A stretch of DNA of 64,000 nucleotides from Candidatus Brachybacter algidus (GTDB taxonomy: Bacteria; Bacteroidota; Bacteroidia; Chitinophagales; Saprospiraceae), in assembly GCA_016711705.1 (NCBI GenBank), contig JADJSK010000005.1, positions 124,001 to 188,000 on the forward strand, read 5' to 3'. Below the pieces are notes generated by a model, which had not been told where the DNA came from, searched no databases, and was given only the letters and a program-made list of their open reading frames with translations. Of the stretch, positions 34,395-43,699 are shown piece after piece. Each line of letters opens with the position of its first letter. Positions within the stretch are counted from its first letter, which is position 1. A program made the translations under genes and the position numbers.

Positions 34395-35984
34395 TTATTG
34401 AACAATAATTTTTTCAACAACTAGATCATCACGTCCAGAGACTCTAACAAAATAAATACCTTTGGCAAGGTTGTCAAGTGGAATAGTAAATAAATTTGAT
34501 CGACCTGTAATATCCATTCTCATTAATGTCACTCCATTAATATCTACAATATCTAAATATGAGTAAGAACTTCCTGGTGAAATATTCACATTTATTTCAC
34601 CTCTATTTACAATACTTGGAGCAATTATTACATTACTTACATTATTCATTTTTATCCTCACAACAGATGAATAGGAAATGTCTGCATTGTCATTTTCAAC
34701 TATCTTCAACCGGTAAAATATATCCCCATTCATTTTCAATTCGTGTAAATAACCATAATTACCTCCTTTTTCACCTTTATTAGCAGTTATGTTTGAAAGA
34801 TAATTAAAACTACTTCCATCATAACTGTATTCAATTTCGAATTCTTTGACATTTTTTTCTGCTGAAGTTGCCCAATTCAATTGCACACCTTTTGTATTTC
34901 TTTCTCCGGTAAAAGAAATCAAATTAAGAGGCAGAAAAGATGTTGCCATTAACCTCATTACAGAATTATTTGTGTTGGATACCACATATACTTCTCCATC
35001 TTCTGTCTCACCAAAATTAACAATCCCCGTTGGCGCTAAGTTTTGCGTAAATGTGTTAAACCCACCGACACCATTAGATTTTAATTTGTAAAAAATACCT
35101 GAATAAAAATCAGCAGCTACATACCAGCCCTTCAAAAGAGGATAATCAGTCCCTCGATATACTACCCCTCCGGTGATACTTTTTGGACTTACTGTAGGAT
35201 ATGTAAAAACTGGAAATGTATAATTAGACATGGGTAAACATCCTGTTAAACTATAAGGGACATTCCCTTCATAACACTTCCATCCATAATTTACTCCAAG
35301 TGTATTAGCTGCCGCCCTATAATTAATTTCTTCATGAGAATTTTGACCTACGTCACCAATCCACATATCATGCGTCAACCTATCAAAACTACATCTATAA
35401 GGATTTCTGAGTCCAAGTGCAAAAATCTCGTTACTATATGGATTGCCAGGAGGAATTGTATAAAATGGTGGTGTAAGTGAGGTATTTACATTAAATCGTA
35501 ACATTTTCCCTAAGAGCACGCTTGTATTTTGGGAATTATTATTTGGATCTCCACCTCCACCGCCATCTCCGGTTGAAAGATATAAGTATCCGTCTTGCCC
35601 AAAATGCAACTGGCCTCCATTATGATTGCTTGCATACTGATGAGGAATTGTAATGAGTACCACTTTTGAAGCCGCATCAGCAATATTTGCATCTCCGCTT
35701 ACATGATACCTGGCGATCTCCAGATCACCAACGGATCCCATAGTATTATTCGTGTAATAAACATAGAAAAAACCATTGGTTTCATAATCAGGGTGAAAAG
35801 CCATACTCAACAAACCTCTTTCACCATCAGTACTTACATTTGTTACCGTAAGAAAAGTACCTTGCAAGACAAAAGAACTATTATAGACGAGGACAGTGCC
35901 ACCTTTTTGAACAATAAAAATCCTATTTGTTCTATCCCCTGCATTTACTAATTGCATTGGCTGACTTAAACCACTAGGTATCAC
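34395..35984 (-). CDS. PQQ-type sugar dehydrogenase-like protein with T9SS sorting domain, 5' end frameshifted
   Basis: 529 aa visible from a GTG. The six-bladed quinoprotein glucose/aldose dehydrogenase fold is shown by GERGLLSMAFHPDY, SNHNGGQLHFGQDGYLYLSTGDGG, IFALGLRNPYRCSFD and DVGQNSHEEINY. A fibronectin-like linker and a T9SS sorting domain (IAPSIVNRGEINVNIS ... KGIYFVRVSG) follow. The frame stays open upstream and reads QLVLISQALLAQP, the end of a signal peptide, but has no start codon. An ATG at 36103 one frame off begins MRKNYYRLNFTHLSTLILLF. One missing base between 36041 and 36103 would join them into a complete gene. Confidence 0.85.
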   Translation of the reverse strand: MIPSGLSQPMQLVNAGDRTNRIFIVQKGGTVLVYNSSFVLQGTFLTVTNVSTDGERGLLSMAFHPDYETNGFFYVYYTNNTMGSVGDLEIARYHVSGDANIADAASKVVLITIPHQYASNHNGGQLHFGQDGYLYLSTGDGGGGGDPNNNSQNTSVLLGKMLRFNVNTSLTPPFYTIPPGNPYSNEIFALGLRNPYRCSFDRLTHDMWIGDVGQNSHEEINYRAAANTLGVNYGWKCYEGNVPYSLTGCLPMSNYTFPVFTYPTVSPKSITGGVVYRGTDYPLLKGWYVAADFYSGIFYKLKSNGVGGFNTFTQNLAPTGIVNFGETEDGEVYVVSNTNNSVMRLMATSFLPLNLISFTGERNTKGVQLNWATSAEKNVKEFEIEYSYDGSSFNYLSNITANKGEKGGNYGYLHELKMNGDIFYRLKIVENDNADISYSSVVRIKMNNVSNVIIAPSIVNRGEINVNISPGSSYSYLDIVDINGVTLMRMDITGRSNLFTIPLDNLAKGIYFVRVSGRDDLVVEKIIVQ

Positions 35985-36443
35985 TGAAGCAGAAAGTGAG
36001 AGTACAGGCTGGGCTAAAAGGGCTTGAGAAATTAAAACTAATTGAAAAGCAATATCAATGTTGACAGATGGGTAAAGTTTAATCGGTAGTAATTTTTTCT
36101 CATGTTAAGATATTTATAATAAATAATTGATGTTTAGCTCATCAAATTTCTTTTAAAATTTGAATTAAGTCTCGTATTGAATGGATGAATAATTATGGAA
36201 TAAAACCTCTAACCATTCATTCTTAATGATGGTTTGGTATTAAAAATATAAAATTGAAGGATTTGTCACAATTTTGCGGGGATGCAAATCACTTAAACCA
36301 GATATTTCGATCTAAAGTTCCTTCGTATAGAAGTAAAAAAAGAAAGACATTTTTTATAAATAACTGATTTTTATTTAAGTAATCAATCTTAATTATATCA
36401 ATTAAAAGCTAACTTTGAACTTAATGTAATTAAAACACTAAGG
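35985..36443. other. AT-rich spacer upstream of ppc
   Basis: The first 120 bp hold the out-of-frame signal peptide of the PQQ dehydrogenase-like gene (to 36103). The rest is AT-rich and holds the divergent promoter region of ppc. No other gene seen. Confidence 0.6.
36410..36417 (+). promoter_or_regulatory. -7 element for ppc
   Basis: TAACTTTG fits TAnnTTTG and lies 26 bp before the ATG at 36444. No clear -33 TTG. The start also has AAGG just upstream. Confidence 0.45.
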
Positions 36444-39020
36444 ATGTCTACATTTTCTCCAAAATCATTAGAACATTTCCACAACGAAATAGCAATCAAA
36501 TTTCAACTATATAACAGTCTATTTCTTTCCCTACCATTCAGTAAAATTGAAAAGACAGGATTGTTATTATCTGTGTTGCAAAATTATTGTGAAGAAGGAT
36601 ATGCTCAAGGTCAAAACGCTGAAGAAATCATTAATTCCTTCGTTCAGAACCAAACAAATTTTGATTCTGAACAAAAAACACTTGACCTGTTGTTCAGATT
36701 TATTCAATACATAGAAAGACAGATCGTATTATTTGATGCATTGGAGGATGCGGCATATGACAGAATTAATGACATCAGTGGGCCAGGTACTTTAAAGCAT
36801 TTACAAAACAAACTCAGTGATCATCAATACACAGCTTCCGAAAAAAAGACTCTTGAAAACTTCAGTGTCAGACTTGTTATGACCGCTCATCCGACGCAGT
36901 TCTATCCGGGCTCTGTCTTGGGAATAATAGGAGATCTATCTAAGGCCCTTCAACACAATCAAACTGACCAAATAAATATTCTTTTACAACAGTTGGGCAA
37001 AACACCTTTTCTGAACAAAAAGAAACCTAGTCCATATGAAGAAGCTGTCAGTCTGATCTGGTTTCTTGAAAATGTCTTTTATCACACTATCGGTAGCATT
37101 GCAAACGAATTTAAATCTACTATGCCTTTCATGGATCCTGCAGATCATCCCATTATAAAAATGGGTTTCTGGCCTGGTGGTGATCGGGATGGTAATCCAT
37201 TTGTTAGGGCAGAAACAACTTACAAAGTGGCAAATTCTCTTAATATAGCAATTCTCAAATGTTACTACAGGGATGTGAGAAAGCTCAAACGAAGACTCAC
37301 CTTTAAAAATATTGATACCATTATCGCCAAACTTGAATCAGACCTTTATGAGCAGGCATTTTTAAGGACGATCAATACCATCAGGACTATGAATGATATC
37401 ATAGGTCCATTAAAATTGATTCGTGAAATATTATTTACTGAAAATAATGGTCTCTTCATAGAAAATGTGGACGAATTGATTGACAAGGTGCATTGTTTCG
37501 GAATGCATTTTGCTTTTATCGATGTAAGGCAGGAGAATGAGGTGCATACTAGCTTATTAAGTACCATTATGGAGTATAATGGTTTTAGTACTGCATCCTA
37601 TGAAGAAATGCCTGAAATTCAAAAAATCAATTTCATCCTCGATCAAAAACTTGATGCTACACCTGATCAATTCGAGGATGAAATATTTAGCGATACGCTT
37701 CTTACAATGCAAACAATTCGCAAGATACAGGAAGATTTTGGTGAGGAAGCCTGTAACCGGTATATCATAAGTCAATGCACGAGTGCGCTTAATGTTATCG
37801 AAGTGCTCGCTTTGTTTAAGATCTCTGGTTGGAATATTAATGAAGTAAATATGGACATTGTGCCTTTATTTGAGACAATAGATGATCTTGTTAAAGCACC
37901 AATAGTCATGAAAAGTCTATACGAATTGCCATCTTACAAATCTCATTTAAAACGAAGAAAAAACCGACAGACTATTATGCTGGGTTTTTCTGATGGGACG
38001 AAAGATGGTGGATACCTAATGGCTAATTGGATGATTTATAAAGCCAAAGAAGAATTAAGCAAAATGTCAAAGGAATATGGCATTGATGTTATGTTTTTCG
38101 ATGGACGCGGCGGACCTCCTGCCAGAGGTGGTGGTAAGACTCACAAGTTCTATGCATCTATGAACAAGGAAATCTCCAGTAAAGAAATTCAATTGACGAT
38201 CCAGGGCCAGACCATCAGTACAAATTTTGGTATCAAAGAGTCGGCACGGTTTAATATTGAACAGTTGATAAATGCGGGGGTGACCAACAATATTTTTCAG
38301 GATGAATCTAACAATTTTACGAAGGAGGAAGAGTCATTAATATTATCAATGGCAGAGATCAGCCTGAAAACATATTTGGCCCTAAAAAATGATTCAAACT
38401 TTGTAGACTATATGTCTGAAGTAAGCCCATTGAAGTATTTTGGGATGGCTAATATCGGCAGCAGACCGGCAAAGCGAGGTAAGGTGGAAAAATTAACTAT
38501 TAAAGACCTTCGAGCTATACCGTTTGTCGCATCCTGGAATATGATAAAACAAAATGTTCCGGGATTCTATGGCTTAGGCACAGCAATAAATTCGATCATT
38601 GAAAAAGGACAATTTGAACAATTGAAGGCGATCTACAAGAAGTCATTGTTCTTCAGAACGCTTATGGACAACAGTGAAATGTCATTGATAAAAACATTTA
38701 TGCCGCTAACTTCGGAGATTTCCGAGCATCCTATATTTGGAGATATTTGGCAAAGAATCAATGCTGAATATGAATTAACCTCCACAAATTTGTTACTACT
38801 AGGGAATCACACAACACTTATGGAAGAATATCCTGTCGATAAACTTTCCATACAAATGAGGGAGAAAATCATGATCCCACTCGCTACTATTCAACAATAT
38901 GGTCTTAGCAAGTTGAGAGAAATGGATAATAGTGGAGAGGAAGAATTAAGCAACTCTTATCAGAAAATGATAATTAGGTGCGCATTTGGGATCATCAATG
39001 GAGGAAGGAATTCAGCATAG
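36444..39020 (+). CDS. ppc: phosphoenolpyruvate carboxylase
   Basis: 858-aa anaplerotic enzyme that makes oxaloacetate from PEP and bicarbonate. Signatures: catalytic His region VMTAHPTQFYPGS (about residue 148), GFWPGGDRDGNPFV, FIDVRQENEVH, MLGFSDGTKDGGY, the flexible loop FFDGRGGPPARGGG, NIGSRPAKRG and PFVASWNMIKQNVPGFYG. The C-terminus ends INGGRNSA where classic enzymes end NGIAAGLRNTG, a shortened form. It converges with the YdeI-like gene, with 6 bp between the stops. Confidence 0.95.
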   Translation: MSTFSPKSLEHFHNEIAIKFQLYNSLFLSLPFSKIEKTGLLLSVLQNYCEEGYAQGQNAEEIINSFVQNQTNFDSEQKTLDLLFRFIQYIERQIVLFDALEDAAYDRINDISGPGTLKHLQNKLSDHQYTASEKKTLENFSVRLVMTAHPTQFYPGSVLGIIGDLSKALQHNQTDQINILLQQLGKTPFLNKKKPSPYEEAVSLIWFLENVFYHTIGSIANEFKSTMPFMDPADHPIIKMGFWPGGDRDGNPFVRAETTYKVANSLNIAILKCYYRDVRKLKRRLTFKNIDTIIAKLESDLYEQAFLRTINTIRTMNDIIGPLKLIREILFTENNGLFIENVDELIDKVHCFGMHFAFIDVRQENEVHTSLLSTIMEYNGFSTASYEEMPEIQKINFILDQKLDATPDQFEDEIFSDTLLTMQTIRKIQEDFGEEACNRYIISQCTSALNVIEVLALFKISGWNINEVNMDIVPLFETIDDLVKAPIVMKSLYELPSYKSHLKRRKNRQTIMLGFSDGTKDGGYLMANWMIYKAKEELSKMSKEYGIDVMFFDGRGGPPARGGGKTHKFYASMNKEISSKEIQLTIQGQTISTNFGIKESARFNIEQLINAGVTNNIFQDESNNFTKEEESLILSMAEISLKTYLALKNDSNFVDYMSEVSPLKYFGMANIGSRPAKRGKVEKLTIKDLRAIPFVASWNMIKQNVPGFYGLGTAINSIIEKGQFEQLKAIYKKSLFFRTLMDNSEMSLIKTFMPLTSEISEHPIFGDIWQRINAEYELTSTNLLLLGNHTTLMEEYPVDKLSIQMREKIMIPLATIQQYGLSKLREMDNSGEEELSNSYQKMIIRCAFGIINGGRNSA

Positions 39021-39026
39021 AGATCT

Positions 39027-39569
39027 CTACAAGATTCTTTTGCTATTCAAGCTAGCCTCTATTAATTTTTCAAGACGGGAAATACGCGTTTTCTCTTGCT
39101 TAGCTGTCATTATAAGATGAATTGCTATTTTCCTGTAAGATGGAGCCTGAGCCTGAAAGAAATCCCAGGCAATAGTATTGGTTTTGAATATTTTTTCAAA
39201 TTCGAGTGAAAATTCCCGCACTTCATTAACGTCTTTGCTTTTATCCCGGTGATTGAAACTATCCATCCCTGAAGGTTGCATCAGACCAGCCTTGGTCAGA
39301 ACTTCAATCTTTTTGATATTGATGGCACTCCAGATACTATTAGATTTTCTAGGTGTAAAACGATTGGTATAACTTTCATGGTCAATAGATCTTCTGATGC
39401 CATCTATCCAACCAAAACACAAAGCCTGATCAACGGACTCTGACCACGTCATAGTTGGCTTTCTGGCCGATAATTTATAGTAACCAACTTGAACCTCAGT
39501 TTCCTTTTGATGATTTTCTTCAAGCCATTTTCGGAATAAAGATGGATCAGAAAAAAATATTGGAGTCAT
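39027..39569 (-). CDS. YdeI/OmpD-associated family protein
   Basis: 180-aa cytoplasmic protein. Family segments are FRKWLEENHQKETEVQVGYYK, split around residue 20, TWSESVDQALCFGWIDGIRR, YTNRFTPRKSNSIWSAIN and the C-terminal YRKIAIHLIMTAKQEKTRISRLEKLIE. The family has been tied to resistance to bacteriocins and cationic peptides in some species, but its biochemical role is unclear. Monocistronic. Confidence 0.9.
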   Translation of the reverse strand: MTPIFFSDPSLFRKWLEENHQKETEVQVGYYKLSARKPTMTWSESVDQALCFGWIDGIRRSIDHESYTNRFTPRKSNSIWSAINIKKIEVLTKAGLMQPSGMDSFNHRDKSKDVNEVREFSLEFEKIFKTNTIAWDFFQAQAPSYRKIAIHLIMTAKQEKTRISRLEKLIEASLNSKRIL

Positions 39570-39592
39570 ATTGAACTGCGATTTTTTATTTC

Positions 39593-39600
39593 CAAATGTA
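39593..39600 (-). promoter_or_regulatory. -7 element for the YdeI-like gene
   Basis: TACATTTG on the minus strand fits TAnnTTTG, 23 bp before the ATG at 39569. Confidence 0.4.
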
Positions 39601-39960
39601 ATAATTAGAAGTTTTAGATTGGTAATAATTTCACATTTGTAAATAAATAATTAAAGTTTCGGAGTCGCTTTTTAAATTGAAATCTATAATTTAAATATAT
39701 AATGATTCTTAAATGGAATTGGTTAAAAAACTGTATATCATATAGTTAGTTTAGTTTATTGAATTTCTTTAAATAATTTCATTTGCCGGACTCTATCATC
39801 AAAGTATTATTTTGACCGGACGCCGCTAAAGCTTTGTCGGGCAAGCTTCTAATTTCTTTCATATAACTAAAATTAAATTTTTAACTTTCAAGTATTTGGC
39901 ATAAGTTGTTTTGATTTAAACTTTATACTCTCATTTGAGCATTCGCCCAAAAAAGAATTA

Positions 39961-40059
39961 TTAGCCACTAATTGCACAAATGATGCTTTGCATCTAACAC
40001 GAATTTATTCGTGAAAATTAGTGAAATTATCTGCGATGCTGCTTCGTGGTAGTGGCTAA
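39961..40059. repeat. 99-bp element with inverted ends and internal CACGAAT hairpin
   Basis: Ends are perfect 10-bp inverted repeats TTAGCCACTA/TAGTGGCTAA. Inside, CACGAAT-TT-ATTCGTG is a second perfect palindrome. It resembles the dispersed CACGAATT-type intergenic repeats found in many bacteria, here degenerate. Confidence 0.65.
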
Positions 40060-40265
40060 AATATATGGAGTTTTAATCTATTATAAAAATTAGTTTCATC
40101 TCCATTCCATCTACATCAAGTTATCTATTTTGATTTTGGAAGCAAAGAAGTCCAGGTTAACTAATTTCTGAATTTGATTGAGTAATTGCAATACTTTTAG
40201 AGTTTATTTTTAACGCGGAAACTGCAGTAAGTAAAATTTTATGATCACAATCCGGAATAATAAAG

Positions 40266-40273
40266 TAGTTTTG
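40266..40273 (+). promoter_or_regulatory. -7 element for the 40-45 kb gene group
   Basis: TAGTTTTG fits TAnnTTTG, 44 bp before the ATG at 40318. No -33 TTG at the usual distance. Confidence 0.4.
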
Positions 40274-40317
40274 TCTAAGATCACCAAATCAACTGACTCA
40301 TCATAAAATCAAAATAG

Positions 40318-40947
40318 ATGCTTGTCACCCTAATTTTATGTATTTTATTATTCATAGGTCTCGGCTTTAATTTTTATAACAAACAAAGGCGAAACAAATC
40401 CATAGGAGGCGCCATCTCTAAGGCTAAAACAATTTGGCTATTTTTTGCGCTATTTCAATATTATTTCTTTTCTGTATTCGTTCTTTTACTTTGCTTTGGA
40501 ACACTCCTCACGCCTGTATTGGTTGCAGCATGTGGCTTTTTTTTACTTAGGTTCATCCTTCAATTTGTAATCATGTACTTTTTCAAAAAATGGCGACCAC
40601 CGATGGGCATTGCTATGAATATCGTTTCATTTCTAGTGATAATTTCGATGCTATTTCACTTTATGTCGTGTAATATTTTTGAATGGATTGTATGGGATAG
40701 AGTCGCATTCTTATACACAGTCCTTATCCTATGCATTTTGGCGACAGACTCTGTCTATGCGTGGATGTTTTACAAGATCGTTGGATTGCGGACTATGGGT
40801 GAGAATGGTATTTGGTTTGCCTCTGACGATGATCCGGCCTTTAGAAAAATTAACTGGATAACAAGTAGACTGAATATCTTCTTTTTTATTTTCTTTGGAT
40901 TAATTTTATATTTAATTTTCACCAATTATGGAAGTTATGTTTACTAA
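40318..40947 (+). CDS. polytopic membrane protein, unknown, first gene of cluster
   Basis: 209-aa protein with about six membrane helices (residues 3-20, 40-62, 66-92, 98-120, 125-150 and 185-205) and short basic loops such as KQRRNKS and KKWRPP. No family recognised and no catalytic motif seen; the acidic WFASDDDPAFRK loop before the last helix is the only notable soluble part. Its end overlaps the start of the next gene by 20 bp, so both are translated from one message. Confidence 0.7.
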   Translation: MLVTLILCILLFIGLGFNFYNKQRRNKSIGGAISKAKTIWLFFALFQYYFFSVFVLLLCFGTLLTPVLVAACGFFLLRFILQFVIMYFFKKWRPPMGIAMNIVSFLVIISMLFHFMSCNIFEWIVWDRVAFLYTVLILCILATDSVYAWMFYKIVGLRTMGENGIWFASDDDPAFRKINWITSRLNIFFFIFFGLILYLIFTNYGSYVY

Positions 40948-43696
40948 AAACCTCATAGGATCATTCCGGCCCCCACCATTGTCAGACATGCGTTGGAGAA
41001 TTTTTATGCTGCTATTTTTCTATCTCATTCTCGGCATGACAATGCTGGGCTTCAGTAGAAAGCCACTTCATATTTTATTACTGATAGGCGGAGGAGCACT
41101 GCTTGATCTTGTGTTGAATCTTCTTATCAGGAAGCGAAAGATATTTCCACTTTCAGCGATGATATCATGCTGCTCCATGGCCATTATTTTAAACTGGTCA
41201 TTTGACATTTACAATCTTTTTTTACCACTTTTCGTATGCATCACTTCCAAATATATATTTACTCTTCGCGGTAAACACTTTTTCAATCCGTCCTTGTTTG
41301 CCATAGTTTTCTGTATTGTCTTAGGCAATGAATACATCACTCTTTCACCAAGTTATCAGTGGTATGGCAGTGCCCAAAGCGCCTGGTTCATGCTTTATTT
41401 CATGATGACAGGAGCATTTCTACTTTTTGTTTTTAAGATTAATAGAGGTTGGCTAATAATTTCTTTCCTAACAGTTTTTTTGTTGCAAACCGCCGTGCGT
41501 GCTTATATCATGCAACACATCATTCCTTTTGAAACCTTATTCGTAGGTGCTTTGACTTCTCCTGCTTTTTATCTGTTCACTTTTTTTATGATCACAGACC
41601 CGGCTACAAGTCCTCCAACCAAATCTCAACAAATCATCGTAGGCACTTCCATTGCCTTACTTGACTTTCTTTTTCATATGAAGTTTAGCTTATACACCTT
41701 CTTCTTCGCGGGCATGACCGTGGCGACAGTCAGGTTCATATATTTTCATTCTAAGATTTATTATGAACAATGGAAAAACGGTGCATTTGAAATTATACAA
41801 CCAAATTTAAAAAAATATTTGATCCTTTTCCTCTTTGCAATTCCAGTATTTTGGAGTTTCAGGCATAACAATCACAGTGCCTTATCATCACAAGAACTTG
41901 ATATGCGTTTGGTCCCGGTTTCTGAGCAGCACAGTGGGTTGACTGGGATAAATGGGCAGGTGCTTGAAGCTACTGATCCGGCCATCCAGCATATTGCTAA
42001 GTGGATATTATCTGTTGGAGATGCGGCTGCAGTTGCCGATGTCAATATGGATGGGCTGCCTGATCTCTTTATGACTCAGCCTCTTAAATCAATCGATAGC
42101 AGGGGCAAATTATATTTAAACAAAGGTGATTTGGCTTTCGAAAAAGTCGTCATACCTGATCTGGAACGATACCTGACTGATTTCAAAGCACATGGTGTTC
42201 CCGGATTCGCATATTTTCTGGATTATGATAATGATGGCGACAAAGATCTTTTTATAGGATTCGGATTTGGCAAGTCACATTTGTTCGAAAACAGGATCAT
42301 TCCTGACAAAAAACTATCTTTCAAGGAGGTTATTGTGCCATTTCTAAAGGAACAAAACACAATCTGCCTGGCAGCCAACAGCTTTGATTACAATAATGAT
42401 GGCCGTCTCGACATGATCCTGACGAATACCCTGCATCAATATCTACCTGAATATAAGGACAGAAAGCAACCGCTTAATATTTTCAACTTGCCAGATCCCG
42501 AATTTGACGGAGATCGTCGCATGTTTCATTTCATGCATGAGAGTTGGCACAATGCCAATAATGGAGGAAAAAATTATTTGCTGCTAAATACGGCTGATTC
42601 CTCTGCTTTTAAAGTCGTGGATGAATCGATCTCCGGTCTTAAGGAGACACGATGGAGCCTTGCAGTAGCAACATTAGATATGAATAACGATGGTTATACG
42701 GATATTTTCATAGCAAATGATTTTGGAAAAGACGATTGGTATCTCAATGAACATGGAAAATCTTTGGTTCGACAACAAGGCACTTTTTTTGGTGATATTG
42801 GATTGGATACCTATAAAGGCATGAATGCTTCGGCGGGAGATTTGGATGGCAATGGCAAAGAAGATATTTACATCAGCAATGTCCATCATGAAATGCAGGC
42901 AGAAGGGAGTTTGTTGTGGATGAATGAAACAGGTGATGGTGCTAAAGTTGTTGACTTTAAAGAACGAGCCCAAAGATATAATCTTTTGAATACCAATCGT
43001 TTTGGCTGGGGTGCAGCCATGGGCGATTTGGATTTAAATGGATGGACGGACGGAGTTCAGGCCAACGGAATGGTCGATGATATTTGGGACAAAAAATGGG
43101 ACAAAGCACAGAATTTCTGGTATTATCAAGCTCAAATCGCAAGAACAGGACCTGAGATCCACAGTTATGCAGACAAATGGGCTGACATCAGAGGCTGTTA
43201 TATTTACGCCAATGAGCCTGACCGTATTTCTCTTAATATTGGAGGTAAAAATTTCGTGGACGCAGCTGAAGCTTTACATTTTGATCACAAAGCCAACACA
43301 AGGGGTGTGATATTGGCGGATTTTGACAATGATGGAGATCTGGATATTCTCATGACAAATCAATTTGGCGCTCCATTTTTCTATAAAAATGAAGTTAAAA
43401 ATAAATCCTGGATCGGTGTCAAACTCAATGGCAATGGAGTTAGTACGAATAAAGATGCTGTAGGAACAAAGGTTTGGTTAACTTATATGGCAAACGGGAA
43501 GAAAGTGACCCAATACAAAGAGGTTAGACTAGTAAATGGATTTTCTGCAATGGGTGATACCAGATTATTGTTTGGAATGGGAGATGGAAAGAACAAATTA
43601 AGTGATGTCGTTTTAAAGATCAGATGGCACAATGGGAAAGAAGAAGTAATTACTATTCCTAAATTAGAAAAGTATTTAGAGATCAACCAAAGATAA
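40928..43696 (+). CDS. RnfD/NqrB-like membrane domain fused to FG-GAP/UnbV propeller
   Basis: 922-aa two-part protein. Residues about 1-320 form about nine membrane helices with motifs like those of RnfD/NqrB: GKHFFNPSLFAI and FFMITDPATSPP. The SGAT-type FMN-attachment motif of those subunits is not seen. Residues about 340-920 are secreted-type FG-GAP/VCBS repeats with Ca-binding DxDxDG loops (DVNMDGLPDL, DYDNDGDKDLF, DYNNDGRLDM, DMNNDGYTDIF, DLDGNGKEDIY, DFDNDGDLDIL), then a UnbV/ASPIC domain (WIGVKLNGNG ... VRLVNGFSAMGDTRLLFGMG). Function unknown; it could couple membrane electron transfer to an extracytoplasmic surface. Confidence 0.8.
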   Translation: MEVMFTKNLIGSFRPPPLSDMRWRIFMLLFFYLILGMTMLGFSRKPLHILLLIGGGALLDLVLNLLIRKRKIFPLSAMISCCSMAIILNWSFDIYNLFLPLFVCITSKYIFTLRGKHFFNPSLFAIVFCIVLGNEYITLSPSYQWYGSAQSAWFMLYFMMTGAFLLFVFKINRGWLIISFLTVFLLQTAVRAYIMQHIIPFETLFVGALTSPAFYLFTFFMITDPATSPPTKSQQIIVGTSIALLDFLFHMKFSLYTFFFAGMTVATVRFIYFHSKIYYEQWKNGAFEIIQPNLKKYLILFLFAIPVFWSFRHNNHSALSSQELDMRLVPVSEQHSGLTGINGQVLEATDPAIQHIAKWILSVGDAAAVADVNMDGLPDLFMTQPLKSIDSRGKLYLNKGDLAFEKVVIPDLERYLTDFKAHGVPGFAYFLDYDNDGDKDLFIGFGFGKSHLFENRIIPDKKLSFKEVIVPFLKEQNTICLAANSFDYNNDGRLDMILTNTLHQYLPEYKDRKQPLNIFNLPDPEFDGDRRMFHFMHESWHNANNGGKNYLLLNTADSSAFKVVDESISGLKETRWSLAVATLDMNNDGYTDIFIANDFGKDDWYLNEHGKSLVRQQGTFFGDIGLDTYKGMNASAGDLDGNGKEDIYISNVHHEMQAEGSLLWMNETGDGAKVVDFKERAQRYNLLNTNRFGWGAAMGDLDLNGWTDGVQANGMVDDIWDKKWDKAQNFWYYQAQIARTGPEIHSYADKWADIRGCYIYANEPDRISLNIGGKNFVDAAEALHFDHKANTRGVILADFDNDGDLDILMTNQFGAPFFYKNEVKNKSWIGVKLNGNGVSTNKDAVGTKVWLTYMANGKKVTQYKEVRLVNGFSAMGDTRLLFGMGDGKNKLSDVVLKIRWHNGKEEVITIPKLEKYLEINQR

Positions 43697-43699
43697 ATT

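Larger units (their letters stand above)
39570..40317. other. AT-rich noncoding spacer upstream of the 40-52 kb cluster
   Basis: 748 bp without a credible gene. It holds a palindrome-bounded element at 39961-40059 and a promoter-like motif near its right end. The rest is AT-rich with no structure I can name. Confidence 0.6.
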
